NCBI RefSeq assembly: GCF_900091615.1
Contig: NZ_FMIA01000002.1
Span: 1,984,001-2,048,000 of the forward strand
Direction: 5' to 3'
Length of the DNA: 64,000 nt
From: Micromonospora yangpuensis
GTDB taxonomy: Bacteria; Actinomycetota; Actinomycetes; Mycobacteriales; Micromonosporaceae
Every line of letters begins with the position of its first letter. The first letter of the stretch is position 1. The notes beneath the pieces were generated by a model that had not been told where the DNA came from, did not search any database, and saw only the letters and a list, made by a program, of their open reading frames with translations. This document shows, in pieces, positions 11,180 to 18,730 of the stretch. The translations under genes and the position numbers were made by a program.

Positions 11180-12103
11180 ATGACGCACGACCACCCTGCC
11201 GCCCCCGCCCGGGGGGCGTCGCGCCCGTTCGGGCGACTGCTCACGGCCATGGTGACTCCGTTCACCCCCGACGGCTCGCTGGACCTCGACGGCGCGGCGC
11301 GGTTGGCGACGTACCTCGTCGACGAGCAGGGCGCCGACGCGCTGGTGGTGAACGGCACCACCGGCGAGTCGCCCACCACCACCAACGAGGAGAAGGAACG
11401 CCTGGTCCGGGCGGTGGTGGAGGCGGTCGGCGACTCCGCCCGGGTGCTCGCCGGGGTGGGCACCAACGACACCCGGCACACCATCGAGTTGGCCACCGCC
11501 GCGGAGAAGGCCGGCGCGCACGGCCTGCTGGTGGTGACGCCGTACTACAACAAGCCGCCGCAGGCCGGTCTGCTGCGGCACTTCACCGCGGTCGCCGACG
11601 CCACCGGGTTGCCGGTGATGGTCTACGACATCCCGCACCGTTCCGGGGTGCCGATCGAGACCGAGACCCTGGTACGCCTCGCCGAGCACGGCCGGATCGT
11701 GGCGGTCAAGGACGCCAAGGGTGACCTGACCGCCACCTCCTGGGTGACCAGCCGGACCGAGTTGGCCTACTACAGCGGCGAGGACGCGCTCACCCTGCCG
11801 GCGTTGGCGGTGGGCTGTGTCGGGCTGGTCGGCACCTCGACCCACTTCACCGGCGCGCTGACCAGGCAGTTGATCGAGGCGTACGACGATGGGGACACGG
11901 CGACCGCGCTGGCCCTGCACCGTCAGCTCCTGCCGTTGTACACCGGGATCTTCCGGACCCAGGGCACGATCCTGGTGAAGGCCGGGCTGGCGGCCCGGGG
12001 CCTGCCCGCCGGGCCGGTGCGTTCCCCGCTGGTGGACGCCACCGACGACGAGATCGACCAGCTCCGGGCCGACTGCGCCGCAGCCGGCCTGCCCCTTCCC
12101 TGA
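11180..12103 (+). CDS. dapA: 4-hydroxy-tetrahydrodipicolinate synthase
   Basis: A 307-aa class I aldolase of the DapA family. Visible motifs are LLTAMVTPFTPDGSLD, VVNGTTGESPTTTNEEK, VVTPYYNKPPQAGLLRHF with the catalytic-triad Tyr, and the Schiff-base lysine K177 in VAVKDAKGD. It condenses pyruvate with aspartate semialdehyde, the first committed step to lysine and diaminopimelate. No ribosome-binding site; the start is leaderless. RNase J follows after 52 nt, probably in the same operon. Confidence 0.97.
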   Translation: MTHDHPAAPARGASRPFGRLLTAMVTPFTPDGSLDLDGAARLATYLVDEQGADALVVNGTTGESPTTTNEEKERLVRAVVEAVGDSARVLAGVGTNDTRHTIELATAAEKAGAHGLLVVTPYYNKPPQAGLLRHFTAVADATGLPVMVYDIPHRSGVPIETETLVRLAEHGRIVAVKDAKGDLTATSWVTSRTELAYYSGEDALTLPALAVGCVGLVGTSTHFTGALTRQLIEAYDDGDTATALALHRQLLPLYTGIFRTQGTILVKAGLAARGLPAGPVRSPLVDATDDEIDQLRADCAAAGLPLP

Positions 12104-12155
12104 TGACCCGACGAGACGGGCGCCGGTCGACGGCGCTGCAGAATGAGGTGGACGC

Positions 12156-13844
12156 GTGACCGAGGCGCACATCGAGACGGAACTGCCCCCGCCGCTACCC
12201 GAGGGCGGCCTGCGGATCACGCCGCTCGGCGGGCTCGGCGCCATCGGTCGCAACATGACCGTCTTCGAGTACGACGGCAAGTTGCTGATCGTCGACTGCG
12301 GGGTGCTCTTTCCTGACGTCGAGCAGCCGGGCGTGGACCTGATCCTGCCCGACTTCGGGCCGATCCTGGACCGGCTCGGCGACGTGCAGGCGATCGTGCT
12401 CACCCACGGGCACGAGGACCACATCGGCGCGGTGCCGTACCTGCTCGCCCACAAGCCGGACATCCCACTGGTCGGCTCCCAGTTCACCCTGGCCCTGGTC
12501 GAGGCGAAGCTGGCCGAGCGGCGGATCCAGCCGTACACGCTGACCGTCCGGGAGGGCGGCCGGGAGCGGCTCGGTCCCTTCGAGTGCGAGTTCTTCGCGG
12601 TGAACCACTCGATCCCGGACGCGCTCGCGGTGGCCATCCGCACCGGGGCGGGCCTGGTGCTGCACACCGGTGACTTCAAGATGGACCAGCTGCCGCTGGA
12701 CGGCCGGATCACCGACCTGGCCGGGTTCGCCCGGCTCGGCGCGGAGGGGGTCGACCTGCTGCTGTCGGACTCCACCAACGCGGAGATCCCCGGCTTCGTC
12801 ACACCGGAGCGGGAGATCGGGCCGGTGCTCGACTCGATCTTCGCCAAGGCCAAGGGGCGGATCATCGTCGCCTCGTTCGCCTCGCACGTGCACCGGGTGC
12901 AGCAGGTCTTCGACTCGGCCGCCGAGCACGGCCGCAAGGTGGCGTTGATCGGCCGGTCGATGGTCCGCAACATGGGCATCGCCCGCGACCTCGGCCTGCT
13001 CAACATCCCGGCCGGCCTGGTGATCGGCATCGAGGAGGCGACCACCCTCCCGCCCGAGCAGATCGTGCTGATGTCCACCGGCAGCCAGGGCGAGCCGATG
13101 AGCGCGCTGGGCCGGATGGCCAGCGGGGACCACCGGCACATCACCATCGCCCCCGGCGACACCGTGGTGCTGGCCTCGTCGCTGGTGCCGGGCAACGAGA
13201 CCTCGGTCTACCGGGTGATCAACCGGCTGGCCCGTGCCGGCGCGGTGGTGGTGCACAAGGACGTCGCCAAGGTGCACGTCTCCGGCCACGCCCCCGCCGG
13301 TGAGCTGCTCTACCTGCTCAACGTGACCCGCCCGAGCAACCTGATGCCGGTGCACGGCGAGTGGCGGCACCTGCGCGCCCACGCCCGGCTGGGCATCGAG
13401 AGCGGGGTCGCCCCAGACCGGGTGGTGCTCTGCGAGGACGGCGACGTGGTGGACCTGGTCGAGGGCCGGGCCAGCCTGGTCGGCCACGTCAAGAGCCGGT
13501 ACGTCTACGTCGACGGGTTGGCCGTCGGCGACGTCAGCGAGTCGCTGCTGACCGAGCGCCGGATCCTCGGCGACGGCGGTTTCATCGCCACCACCGTGGT
13601 GGTCGACTCGGTCACCGGCAAGGTGGTCGGTGGCCCCACCCTGTCGGCGAAGGGCTTCTCCGAGGACCCGGCCGCCTTCGACCCGGTGATCCCGCTGGTC
13701 ACCGAGGCGCTCAACCGGGCCGCCGCGGACGGCATCACCGACCCGCACCAGCTCCAGCAGATCGTCCGGCGCACCGTGGGCCGCTGGGTGAACGACGCGT
13801 ACCGTCGGCGACCGATGATCGTCCCCAACGTCGTCGAGGTCTGA
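12156..13844 (+). CDS. rnj: Ribonuclease J
   Basis: A 562-aa metallo-beta-lactamase/beta-CASP RNase. The metal site HGHEDH is at residues 84-89. Further metal ligands appear in NHSIPD and HTGDFKMD, beta-CASP motifs in SFASHVHRVQQV and SGHAPAGELLYLLNVTRP, and the C-terminal RNase J domain follows. RNase J acts as 5'-3' exonuclease and endonuclease in mRNA decay and rRNA maturation. GTG 12156 has GAGGTG 5 nt upstream. The dapA-rnj pair is conserved in actinobacteria. Confidence 0.96.
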   Translation: MTEAHIETELPPPLPEGGLRITPLGGLGAIGRNMTVFEYDGKLLIVDCGVLFPDVEQPGVDLILPDFGPILDRLGDVQAIVLTHGHEDHIGAVPYLLAHKPDIPLVGSQFTLALVEAKLAERRIQPYTLTVREGGRERLGPFECEFFAVNHSIPDALAVAIRTGAGLVLHTGDFKMDQLPLDGRITDLAGFARLGAEGVDLLLSDSTNAEIPGFVTPEREIGPVLDSIFAKAKGRIIVASFASHVHRVQQVFDSAAEHGRKVALIGRSMVRNMGIARDLGLLNIPAGLVIGIEEATTLPPEQIVLMSTGSQGEPMSALGRMASGDHRHITIAPGDTVVLASSLVPGNETSVYRVINRLARAGAVVVHKDVAKVHVSGHAPAGELLYLLNVTRPSNLMPVHGEWRHLRAHARLGIESGVAPDRVVLCEDGDVVDLVEGRASLVGHVKSRYVYVDGLAVGDVSESLLTERRILGDGGFIATTVVVDSVTGKVVGGPTLSAKGFSEDPAAFDPVIPLVTEALNRAAADGITDPHQLQQIVRRTVGRWVNDAYRRRPMIVPNVVEV

Positions 13845-13909
13845 CCACCGGCTCGACCGCACCGGGTCCACCGCCGCCCGTTCCACGGGTACGGACGGCG
13901 GTGGACAAT

Positions 13910-13956
13910 GGTTCAATCGACCGCTTCGCAATAGTTTGTCGTCGATTGTTTCAACC
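13910..13956. promoter_or_regulatory. Inverted repeat in the protease promoter region
   Basis: GGTTCAATCGAC (13910-13921) is inverted at 13941-13956 (GTCGATTG-TTT-CAACC), with a short insertion in the right arm. It lies in the least GC-rich part of the spacer, about 70-115 bp before the protease start. An operator or promoter role is only suggested by position. Confidence 0.35.
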
Positions 13957-14023
13957 GTTCGGCGCCGTGTTCCGTACTCCGTGCCGGCAGACGTACCCGC
14001 GTCGGCCGGGAGGAGCGTGGCGG

Positions 14024-15247
14024 ATGGACCGCAGACGGATGACAGCCATCGGCGTGGTGGTCGTGGCGCTGGGAGCGGCGACGGCGGTGACCCTGCCCTC
14101 GTTCGCCGGGGAGGGGCCGACCCCGACGGGTGGCCCGGGTGCGACCTCGGCGCAGCCCGCGCCGGAGGTGGTCGACGCGCTGCGGCGGGACCTGTCGCTG
14201 AGCCGGGAGCAGGCGCTGAGCCGGCTTGACCGGGAGCGGTGGGCGGCCGGCGTGACCACCCGGCTCGGCGCCGAACTCGGCGCCGCGTACGGCGGAGCCT
14301 GGCTCGCCACCGACGGCACCACCCTGAACGTGGCGGTCGCCGACCGGGCCGAGGCCGAGCGGGTACGCGCCGCCGGTGCGGTGCCGAAGGTGGTCACCCG
14401 GAGCCTGACCCAGCTCGACCGGCTCAAGAACACCCTGGACCGGTCCGGCCCGGCCGCCTCCGACGCCATCTCCGGCTGGTACGTCGACGTCGCCAGCAAC
14501 TCGGTGGTGGTGCTCGCCGAGCCCGGCGCCACCAACGCCGGCTGGCGGTTCGTGGACCGCAGCGGGGTGCCCCGGGAGGCCGTCCGGGTCAACGCCACGG
14601 TGCAGGCCCCCCGACTGCTCTTCGACGTGCGCGGCGGCGACGCGTACCTCAACGGCAGCGGCCGCTGCTCGGTAGGCTTCTCGGTGGTCGGCGGCTTCGT
14701 CACCGCCGGGCACTGCGGCCAGGTCGGCGACCGTACCCTCGGGGCCAACCAGGTGGAGCAGGGCGTCTTCCGCGCCTCGTCCTTCCCCGAGGACGACTGG
14801 GCCGTGGTCGCGGTCAACCGGGACTGGATCCCGCAGCCGGTGGTCAACGACTTCAACGGCGGTACCGTCCCGGTCGCCGGGTCGCTGGAGGTCCCGGTCG
14901 GCTCGTCGATCTGCCGCTCCGGCTCCACCACCGGCGCCCGCTGCGGAGTGGTCCAGGCCCGCAACACCACGGTCAACTACCCGGAGGGTACGGTCACCGG
15001 CCTGACCCAGACCAACGTCTGCGCCGAACCGGGCGACTCCGGTGGCTCGTGGATCTCCGGCGACCAGGCGCAGGGCGTCACCTCCGGTGGCTCCGGTGAC
15101 TGCACGGTCGGCGGCATCACCTTCTTCCAGCCGGTCAACGAGATCCTGCAGACCAACGGACTGACCCTGGTCACCACCGAGCTGACCGGCTCCGGCGGGG
15201 CAGCCCAACCGGCCCGTCGTGGCCTGCTCGGACGCATCTTCTCCTGA
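14024..15247 (+). CDS. Secreted streptogrisin/alpha-lytic type S1 serine protease precursor
   Basis: A 407-aa prepro-protease. Residues 1-27 form a signal peptide (RRRMTAIGVVVVALGAATAVTLPSFA region). Residues 45-190 form an Al-PP-like prodomain (ALRRDLSLSREQALSRLDRE). The mature domain carries the triad His230 (TAGHC), an Asp at 257/258 (EDDWAVV) and Ser339 (GDSGGS), plus cysteine pairs around CSVG/HC and CRSGSTTGARC. The short C-terminal tail LLGRIFS is unusual. ATG 14024 has GGGAGGAG upstream. It is expected to be exported and self-cleaved. Confidence 0.93.
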   Translation: MDRRRMTAIGVVVVALGAATAVTLPSFAGEGPTPTGGPGATSAQPAPEVVDALRRDLSLSREQALSRLDRERWAAGVTTRLGAELGAAYGGAWLATDGTTLNVAVADRAEAERVRAAGAVPKVVTRSLTQLDRLKNTLDRSGPAASDAISGWYVDVASNSVVVLAEPGATNAGWRFVDRSGVPREAVRVNATVQAPRLLFDVRGGDAYLNGSGRCSVGFSVVGGFVTAGHCGQVGDRTLGANQVEQGVFRASSFPEDDWAVVAVNRDWIPQPVVNDFNGGTVPVAGSLEVPVGSSICRSGSTTGARCGVVQARNTTVNYPEGTVTGLTQTNVCAEPGDSGGSWISGDQAQGVTSGGSGDCTVGGITFFQPVNEILQTNGLTLVTTELTGSGGAAQPARRGLLGRIFS

Positions 15248-15257
15248 CGCTCCACCC

Positions 15258-15294
15258 CGCTGCCCCCGCCCCGTTCAACCGGGCGGGGGCAGCG
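15258..15294 (+). terminator. Terminator hairpin after the protease gene
   Basis: A 14-bp GC stem (15258-15271 with 15281-15294, CGCTGCCCCCGCCC paired to GGGCGGGGGCAGCG) around a 9-nt loop begins 10 nt after the stop codon. It has no U-tract, as is common in actinomycetes. Confidence 0.8.
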
Positions 15295-15334
15295 CCGTAC
15301 GCCCATCTCGCGCACGTATCCACACTGCCCCCGT

Positions 15335-15397
15335 CCCCGCGTCCGCGCTGCGCCCGCCCCTGTCGCCCGCCCCTCCCCGCGTCCGCGCTGCGCCCGC
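15335..15397. repeat. 23-bp direct repeats
   Basis: CCCCGCGTCCGCGCTGCGCC plus CGC occurs at 15335-15357 and 15375-15397, separated by 17 bp. No function visible. Confidence 0.85.
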
Positions 15398-15422
15398 TCG
15401 GTCGTGGAAATAGTGGTCACTG

Positions 15423-15788
15423 GTGGTGAGAGAGCTACTCGTTCCTGGATGTTGTGCCAAGGAATCCGGGTGTTGTGCACTCGTTCCTGGGAGTTGTGTG
15501 GTGGGGGGAGCTGCGGGTGGGGGAGCCTTTGGGGGTGGCGGTCGGTCGGGCGATCTCGCAGTCGAAGATGCCGGCCCAGAAGGTCGTCAACGAGGCGACG
15601 CCGGAGCAGTGGGTCACCGAGCGGTGGAGGTCGCGGACGACCTGGCCGGGGTTGGCGGGGCCGGTCTGGCTGGCGGGGGCGTGGTCGGGGTGCGGGACTC
15701 GAAGGACCGGGCGGGGGCGGTCTTGGCCTTCGCCCCGACGCGCTGGCGAGCCTTCGTCGACGCCCTCAAGTCCGGCCACCTGACCTGA
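15423..15788 (+). pseudogene. DUF397-domain remnant
   Basis: The C-terminal 50 residues read VEVADDLAG ... GGVVGVRDSKDRAGAVLAF, then APTRWRAFVDALKSG, which is the DUF397 core (normally CVEVAD-LPG-VAVRDSKDP-GP-L-F). The usual N-terminal WRKSSRSG-type start is absent, the cysteine before VEVAD is replaced, and about 10 extra residues interrupt the core. The upstream part is low-complexity Gly. DUF397 genes normally sit beside an XRE/DUF5753 regulator, which is missing here, so this looks like a decayed orphan. Confidence 0.5.
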
Positions 15789-15803
15789 CCGCTCAGCCTC
15801 ACA

Positions 15804-15855
15804 GCCTTTGGGGAGATCTGTTGTCGCTATAGCGACAACAGATCTCCCCAAAGGC
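15804..15855. repeat. Perfect 52-bp palindrome (GGGGAGATCTG family)
   Basis: The 26-bp arms are exact inverted copies with no spacer: GCCTTTGGGGAGATCTGTTG then TCGCTA, mirrored. The outer 20 bp are nearly identical to the arms of the palindrome at 62718-62769. It lies between the DUF397 remnant and the 3' end of the YbjN gene, where a bidirectional terminator would fit. Confidence 0.95.
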
Positions 15856-15909
15856 ACCCCGAATATGGCGGAGAGGCAGCGCGGCGAGGTCGTCAACCAC
15901 CGTCCGAGA

Positions 15910-15963
15910 GCAAGGAAGGGCCCCTTGTTAACGCATCTGGTAGAGAGGGTTACCCCTCTCACC
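15910..15963 (-). repeat. 54-bp dispersed repeat, copy B
   Basis: It is the reverse complement of the repeat at 10295, beginning GCAAGGAAGGGCCCCTTGTT and ending CCCTCTCACC. Its inner palindrome (GAGAGGG-TTA-CCCCTCTC on the plus strand) has changes in both arms compared with copy A, so pairing is largely retained. Confidence 0.9.
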
Positions 15964-16049
15964 GCCGGCTGGGGGCGGCAACCACGGAGCCGCCGGCCGG
16001 GGGCGGCAGCCACCGAACCGTCAGCCGAGGGCAGCGACCGCCGAGCAGG

Positions 16050-18146
16050 TCAGCCGAGGGCGGCCACCGCGTCGGCGTACGCGGTCGCGGTGGTCACGGC
16101 GGCGTCGACCAGGACGGCCAGCTGCACCGGGGCCACCCCGTACGCCAGGTCGGTGTTGACGTCGCCGGCGAGCACCAGCTCACCGTTGCCCAGGTCGTGC
16201 ACGTACGCCCGGGGCTGCAGTCGATCGTGGTTCCAGGCGTTGCAGAACCGGTACGCCTCGGCCCGGCGGGTCGCCGGCAGGCGGCGGACGGCGGCCACCC
16301 GCGCCTGCAGGATGTCCCCGCGTTCGCCGATCCGCTGGAACTGGATCACCGCCGATCCCCACCGACCGAGCACGGTGCCGGTGGCGTCGACCGCGTAACC
16401 GTCCCCGCGACTGTCCAACGTGGCGGTGATCATGGACAGGCTCAGCGGCATCGGCTCCACGTCGCTGGTCCCGCCAAGCACGTCCTGGCCGTAGTCGTCC
16501 CCGGGAGCGCGGTCACCGGGCACGTCCTGGGTCGCGCCGTGCGGTTTGCCGCCGGCTGGTCTGCTGCCGTGCGGGCCGTCACCGTCCGGTCCACCGATAT
16601 CGGACCCGTCGCTGTCCGGCCCGTCGGCCGGCAGGGGGACCGCCGGGCCGGTGGGGCGTTCGGCCAGCCAGCCCGCGATCCGGCCGGACTGGTGGCCGGT
16701 GCCGTTGCGGGCGTCGAAGCTGCCGGCCAGTGCGGTGGCGACGGCGAGCAGGTCGGCACCGAGCGCCCCGACGTCGAGATCGGCCGCCGGCCGGGTGCCG
16801 TACGCGGGGCGGTGGATCCGCTGTGCGGCCAGCCCGGCCTCGGCCGCCACGGCGCAGACCAGCGCCCCGGCGGCGGCGAACTCCATCGCCCGCCGGTCGT
16901 CGGGGGCCCGGTCCAGTCGGGGCAACTGCTCGGCCAGGACCGCCAACCCCCGGGCCGGGTTGCCGCTGAGCGCGCAGAAGCGCAGGTGCGCCGCGAGGTA
17001 CCCGAACGCCGACCACTCCCGCCGGTGTCGCCGGTAGGCCCGCACGTGTCCCGCCGCCGCCCGGTGCGGCTCGCCGGAGCGCAGCCACGGCAGCAGCGCC
17101 ACGGCCAGGGCCGCCGCCGGCTGGTCGGTGCAGTCGACCGTACCCGCCAGGACCGGGCCGAGTTCGGCCAGCGCGCCCCGGTGGTCGCCCCAGCCGGCGA
17201 GCAGTTCGGCCCGCCGTACCGGTAGACAGCCCACGCAGCCCGAGGCCGGATCGGGCTCGGCGGTGCGCCACCGCTCGTACCAGCGTCGGGCCGCTGGTTC
17301 GTCGCCAACGTGGTCGGCGATCCGGCAGCGCAACCCGGCGACCACCTGGCCGCCGACCTCGTCCAATCCGGGTACCGGGCCAGCGTCGGTGGCCTTGTCC
17401 AGCCACGTTGCCGGGCCAGCGTTGGCGGCGGTATCCAGTCCCGGCACCGGGCCAGGGGCGCTGGCGGTGTACGGCCCGGATACCAGGCCAGCGTCGGCGG
17501 CAGTGTCCAGTCCGGGTACCGGATCGGGTTCGCCGGAAGTGTCCGGTCCGGGTAGCGGGCCAGGGGCGTTGGCCGTGTGTGGCCCGGGTGCCGGGCCAGC
17601 ATCGGCGGCGGCGTCCAACTCGGCCACCGGGCCGGTCTCGGCGGCTGCCGCCGGCACCGTCCCGGCGTCCGGTCCGTCCACCGGGACCGGTGCCCGGTCA
17701 CCGGCCGGCGACGACCGGCGGACCAGGTCGTCCAGCATGGCCCAGCCCTGGGCCAGGCCCACCCGGGGCGTGCCGAGCATCGCCTCGACGGCGTACCGCT
17801 GGTACCGGCGCATCGTCGCCACCAGGTCATCCGGGGACGGCGGTTCGTCGACCCGCGCCCGGTCGAGGGTGTCGAGGCAGTGGCGTACCGGATCGAACAG
17901 CCGCCACTGCTCGTCCTGCCGCAGGTACGTCTCGATCAGCTCGACGCGGGCCTGGAGCGACCGCGCGGTGTCGCCAAGCGCGTCGGCGTGGCGGGCGACC
18001 CGCTCCAGGTCGGCGGCGCGGTCCGGGCCGTCCGGCTGGTCCCGGGCGTCCGCCAGGGCCTCGACCAGCGACTGGCCCTCCCGCCCGGCGGTGCGGTCGC
18101 GCCCTACGACCCCGTCCCGGCCGGTGAGTCCGTCCCACCCGGTCAC
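16050..18146 (-). CDS. YbjN-domain protein with repeat-like N-terminal half
   Basis: A 698-aa protein. Residues about 40-140 look alpha-helical (ARHADALGDTARSLQARVEL), 170-290 are degenerate 12-residue Pro/Gly/Asp repeats (PGPVPGLDTAADAG), 290-500 are Ala/Leu-rich helical repeats of TPR-like appearance, and the last 140 residues form a YbjN (sensory/chaperone-like) domain ending FCNAWNHDRLQPRAYVHDLG and LAYGVAPVQLAVLVDA. GTG 18146 overlaps the upstream YbjN gene stop (GTGA). YbjN folds resemble type III secretion chaperones; the function here is unknown. Confidence 0.75.
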   Translation of the reverse strand: MTGWDGLTGRDGVVGRDRTAGREGQSLVEALADARDQPDGPDRAADLERVARHADALGDTARSLQARVELIETYLRQDEQWRLFDPVRHCLDTLDRARVDEPPSPDDLVATMRRYQRYAVEAMLGTPRVGLAQGWAMLDDLVRRSSPAGDRAPVPVDGPDAGTVPAAAAETGPVAELDAAADAGPAPGPHTANAPGPLPGPDTSGEPDPVPGLDTAADAGLVSGPYTASAPGPVPGLDTAANAGPATWLDKATDAGPVPGLDEVGGQVVAGLRCRIADHVGDEPAARRWYERWRTAEPDPASGCVGCLPVRRAELLAGWGDHRGALAELGPVLAGTVDCTDQPAAALAVALLPWLRSGEPHRAAAGHVRAYRRHRREWSAFGYLAAHLRFCALSGNPARGLAVLAEQLPRLDRAPDDRRAMEFAAAGALVCAVAAEAGLAAQRIHRPAYGTRPAADLDVGALGADLLAVATALAGSFDARNGTGHQSGRIAGWLAERPTGPAVPLPADGPDSDGSDIGGPDGDGPHGSRPAGGKPHGATQDVPGDRAPGDDYGQDVLGGTSDVEPMPLSLSMITATLDSRGDGYAVDATGTVLGRWGSAVIQFQRIGERGDILQARVAAVRRLPATRRAEAYRFCNAWNHDRLQPRAYVHDLGNGELVLAGDVNTDLAYGVAPVQLAVLVDAAVTTATAYADAVAALG

Positions 18147-18613
18147 CGCGGCAACCCGTCGCGGTGGCGGCCGACGGCGGCGGCGAGATGGCGGCCGGCC
18201 GAGATGCCGGTGTCGAGGAGCCGGTCGAGTTGGTGCGTGGTCACCCCACGCTCCAGGTCGGTGACCGCCTCGCCGTGGATCCGGGCCTGGCCGGCGTCGT
18301 CGACGTGGACGAAGGCCTTCGGCCAGAGCTGCCCGTGGTTCCAGTCGTTGCAGAAGGCGTGCAGTGCCGGCACCCGCTCGATGCTGAAGGTCGGCGCGGT
18401 CACCGTGCGGACCTGCAGCACCTCTCCGGCGGCACCGAGCCGCAGGAACCAGAACACGGTGTCGCCCTGGCGGCTGTAGTGGCTGCCGTCCGGAGCGGTG
18501 TGCACGGACCGACCCCGCTGGACCAGCACGGCGGCGACGAGGTCGCCGGTGAGCGGGCGCAGCGTCGACGGGTGCCCGACGAGAGGATCGTCGGAGAAAG
18601 CCGGCGACACCAT
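18143..18613 (-). CDS. Small YbjN-domain protein
   Basis: A 156-aa protein consisting of one YbjN domain: VFWFLRLGAAGEVLQVRTVT, then LHAFCNDWNHGQLWPKAFVH and VTDLERGVTTHQLDRLLD. It shares the CNxWNH and LxxGVxxxQL motifs with the larger coupled gene and may heteromerise with it (inference). ATG 18613 is preceded by AGGAAGGG, which supports it over an upstream in-frame start at 18691. It is divergent from ftsK. Confidence 0.78.
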   Translation of the reverse strand: MVSPAFSDDPLVGHPSTLRPLTGDLVAAVLVQRGRSVHTAPDGSHYSRQGDTVFWFLRLGAAGEVLQVRTVTAPTFSIERVPALHAFCNDWNHGQLWPKAFVHVDDAGQARIHGEAVTDLERGVTTHQLDRLLDTGISAGRHLAAAVGRHRDGLPR

Positions 18614-18718
18614 CCGAGATCCCTTCCTGGAGAGGCGAATATCACGATTGGCGGCAAAGGCCGTGTTGCGACGCGCGGACACGACCCGCAAAAGCGGCGG
18701 TCCACCGGCCTACGCCGT

Positions 18719-18724
18719 TACGGT
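18719..18724 (+). promoter_or_regulatory. Leaderless -10 element for ftsK
   Basis: TACGGT is followed by 6 nt and ATG 18731. Confidence 0.6.
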
Positions 18725-18730
18725 GACCCT

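Noticed and set aside
15435..16013. Minus-strand 192-codon frame across the DUF397 remnant and palindrome
   Set aside because: It runs through the palindrome and the 54-bp repeat, and the plus strand contains the recognisable DUF397 core.
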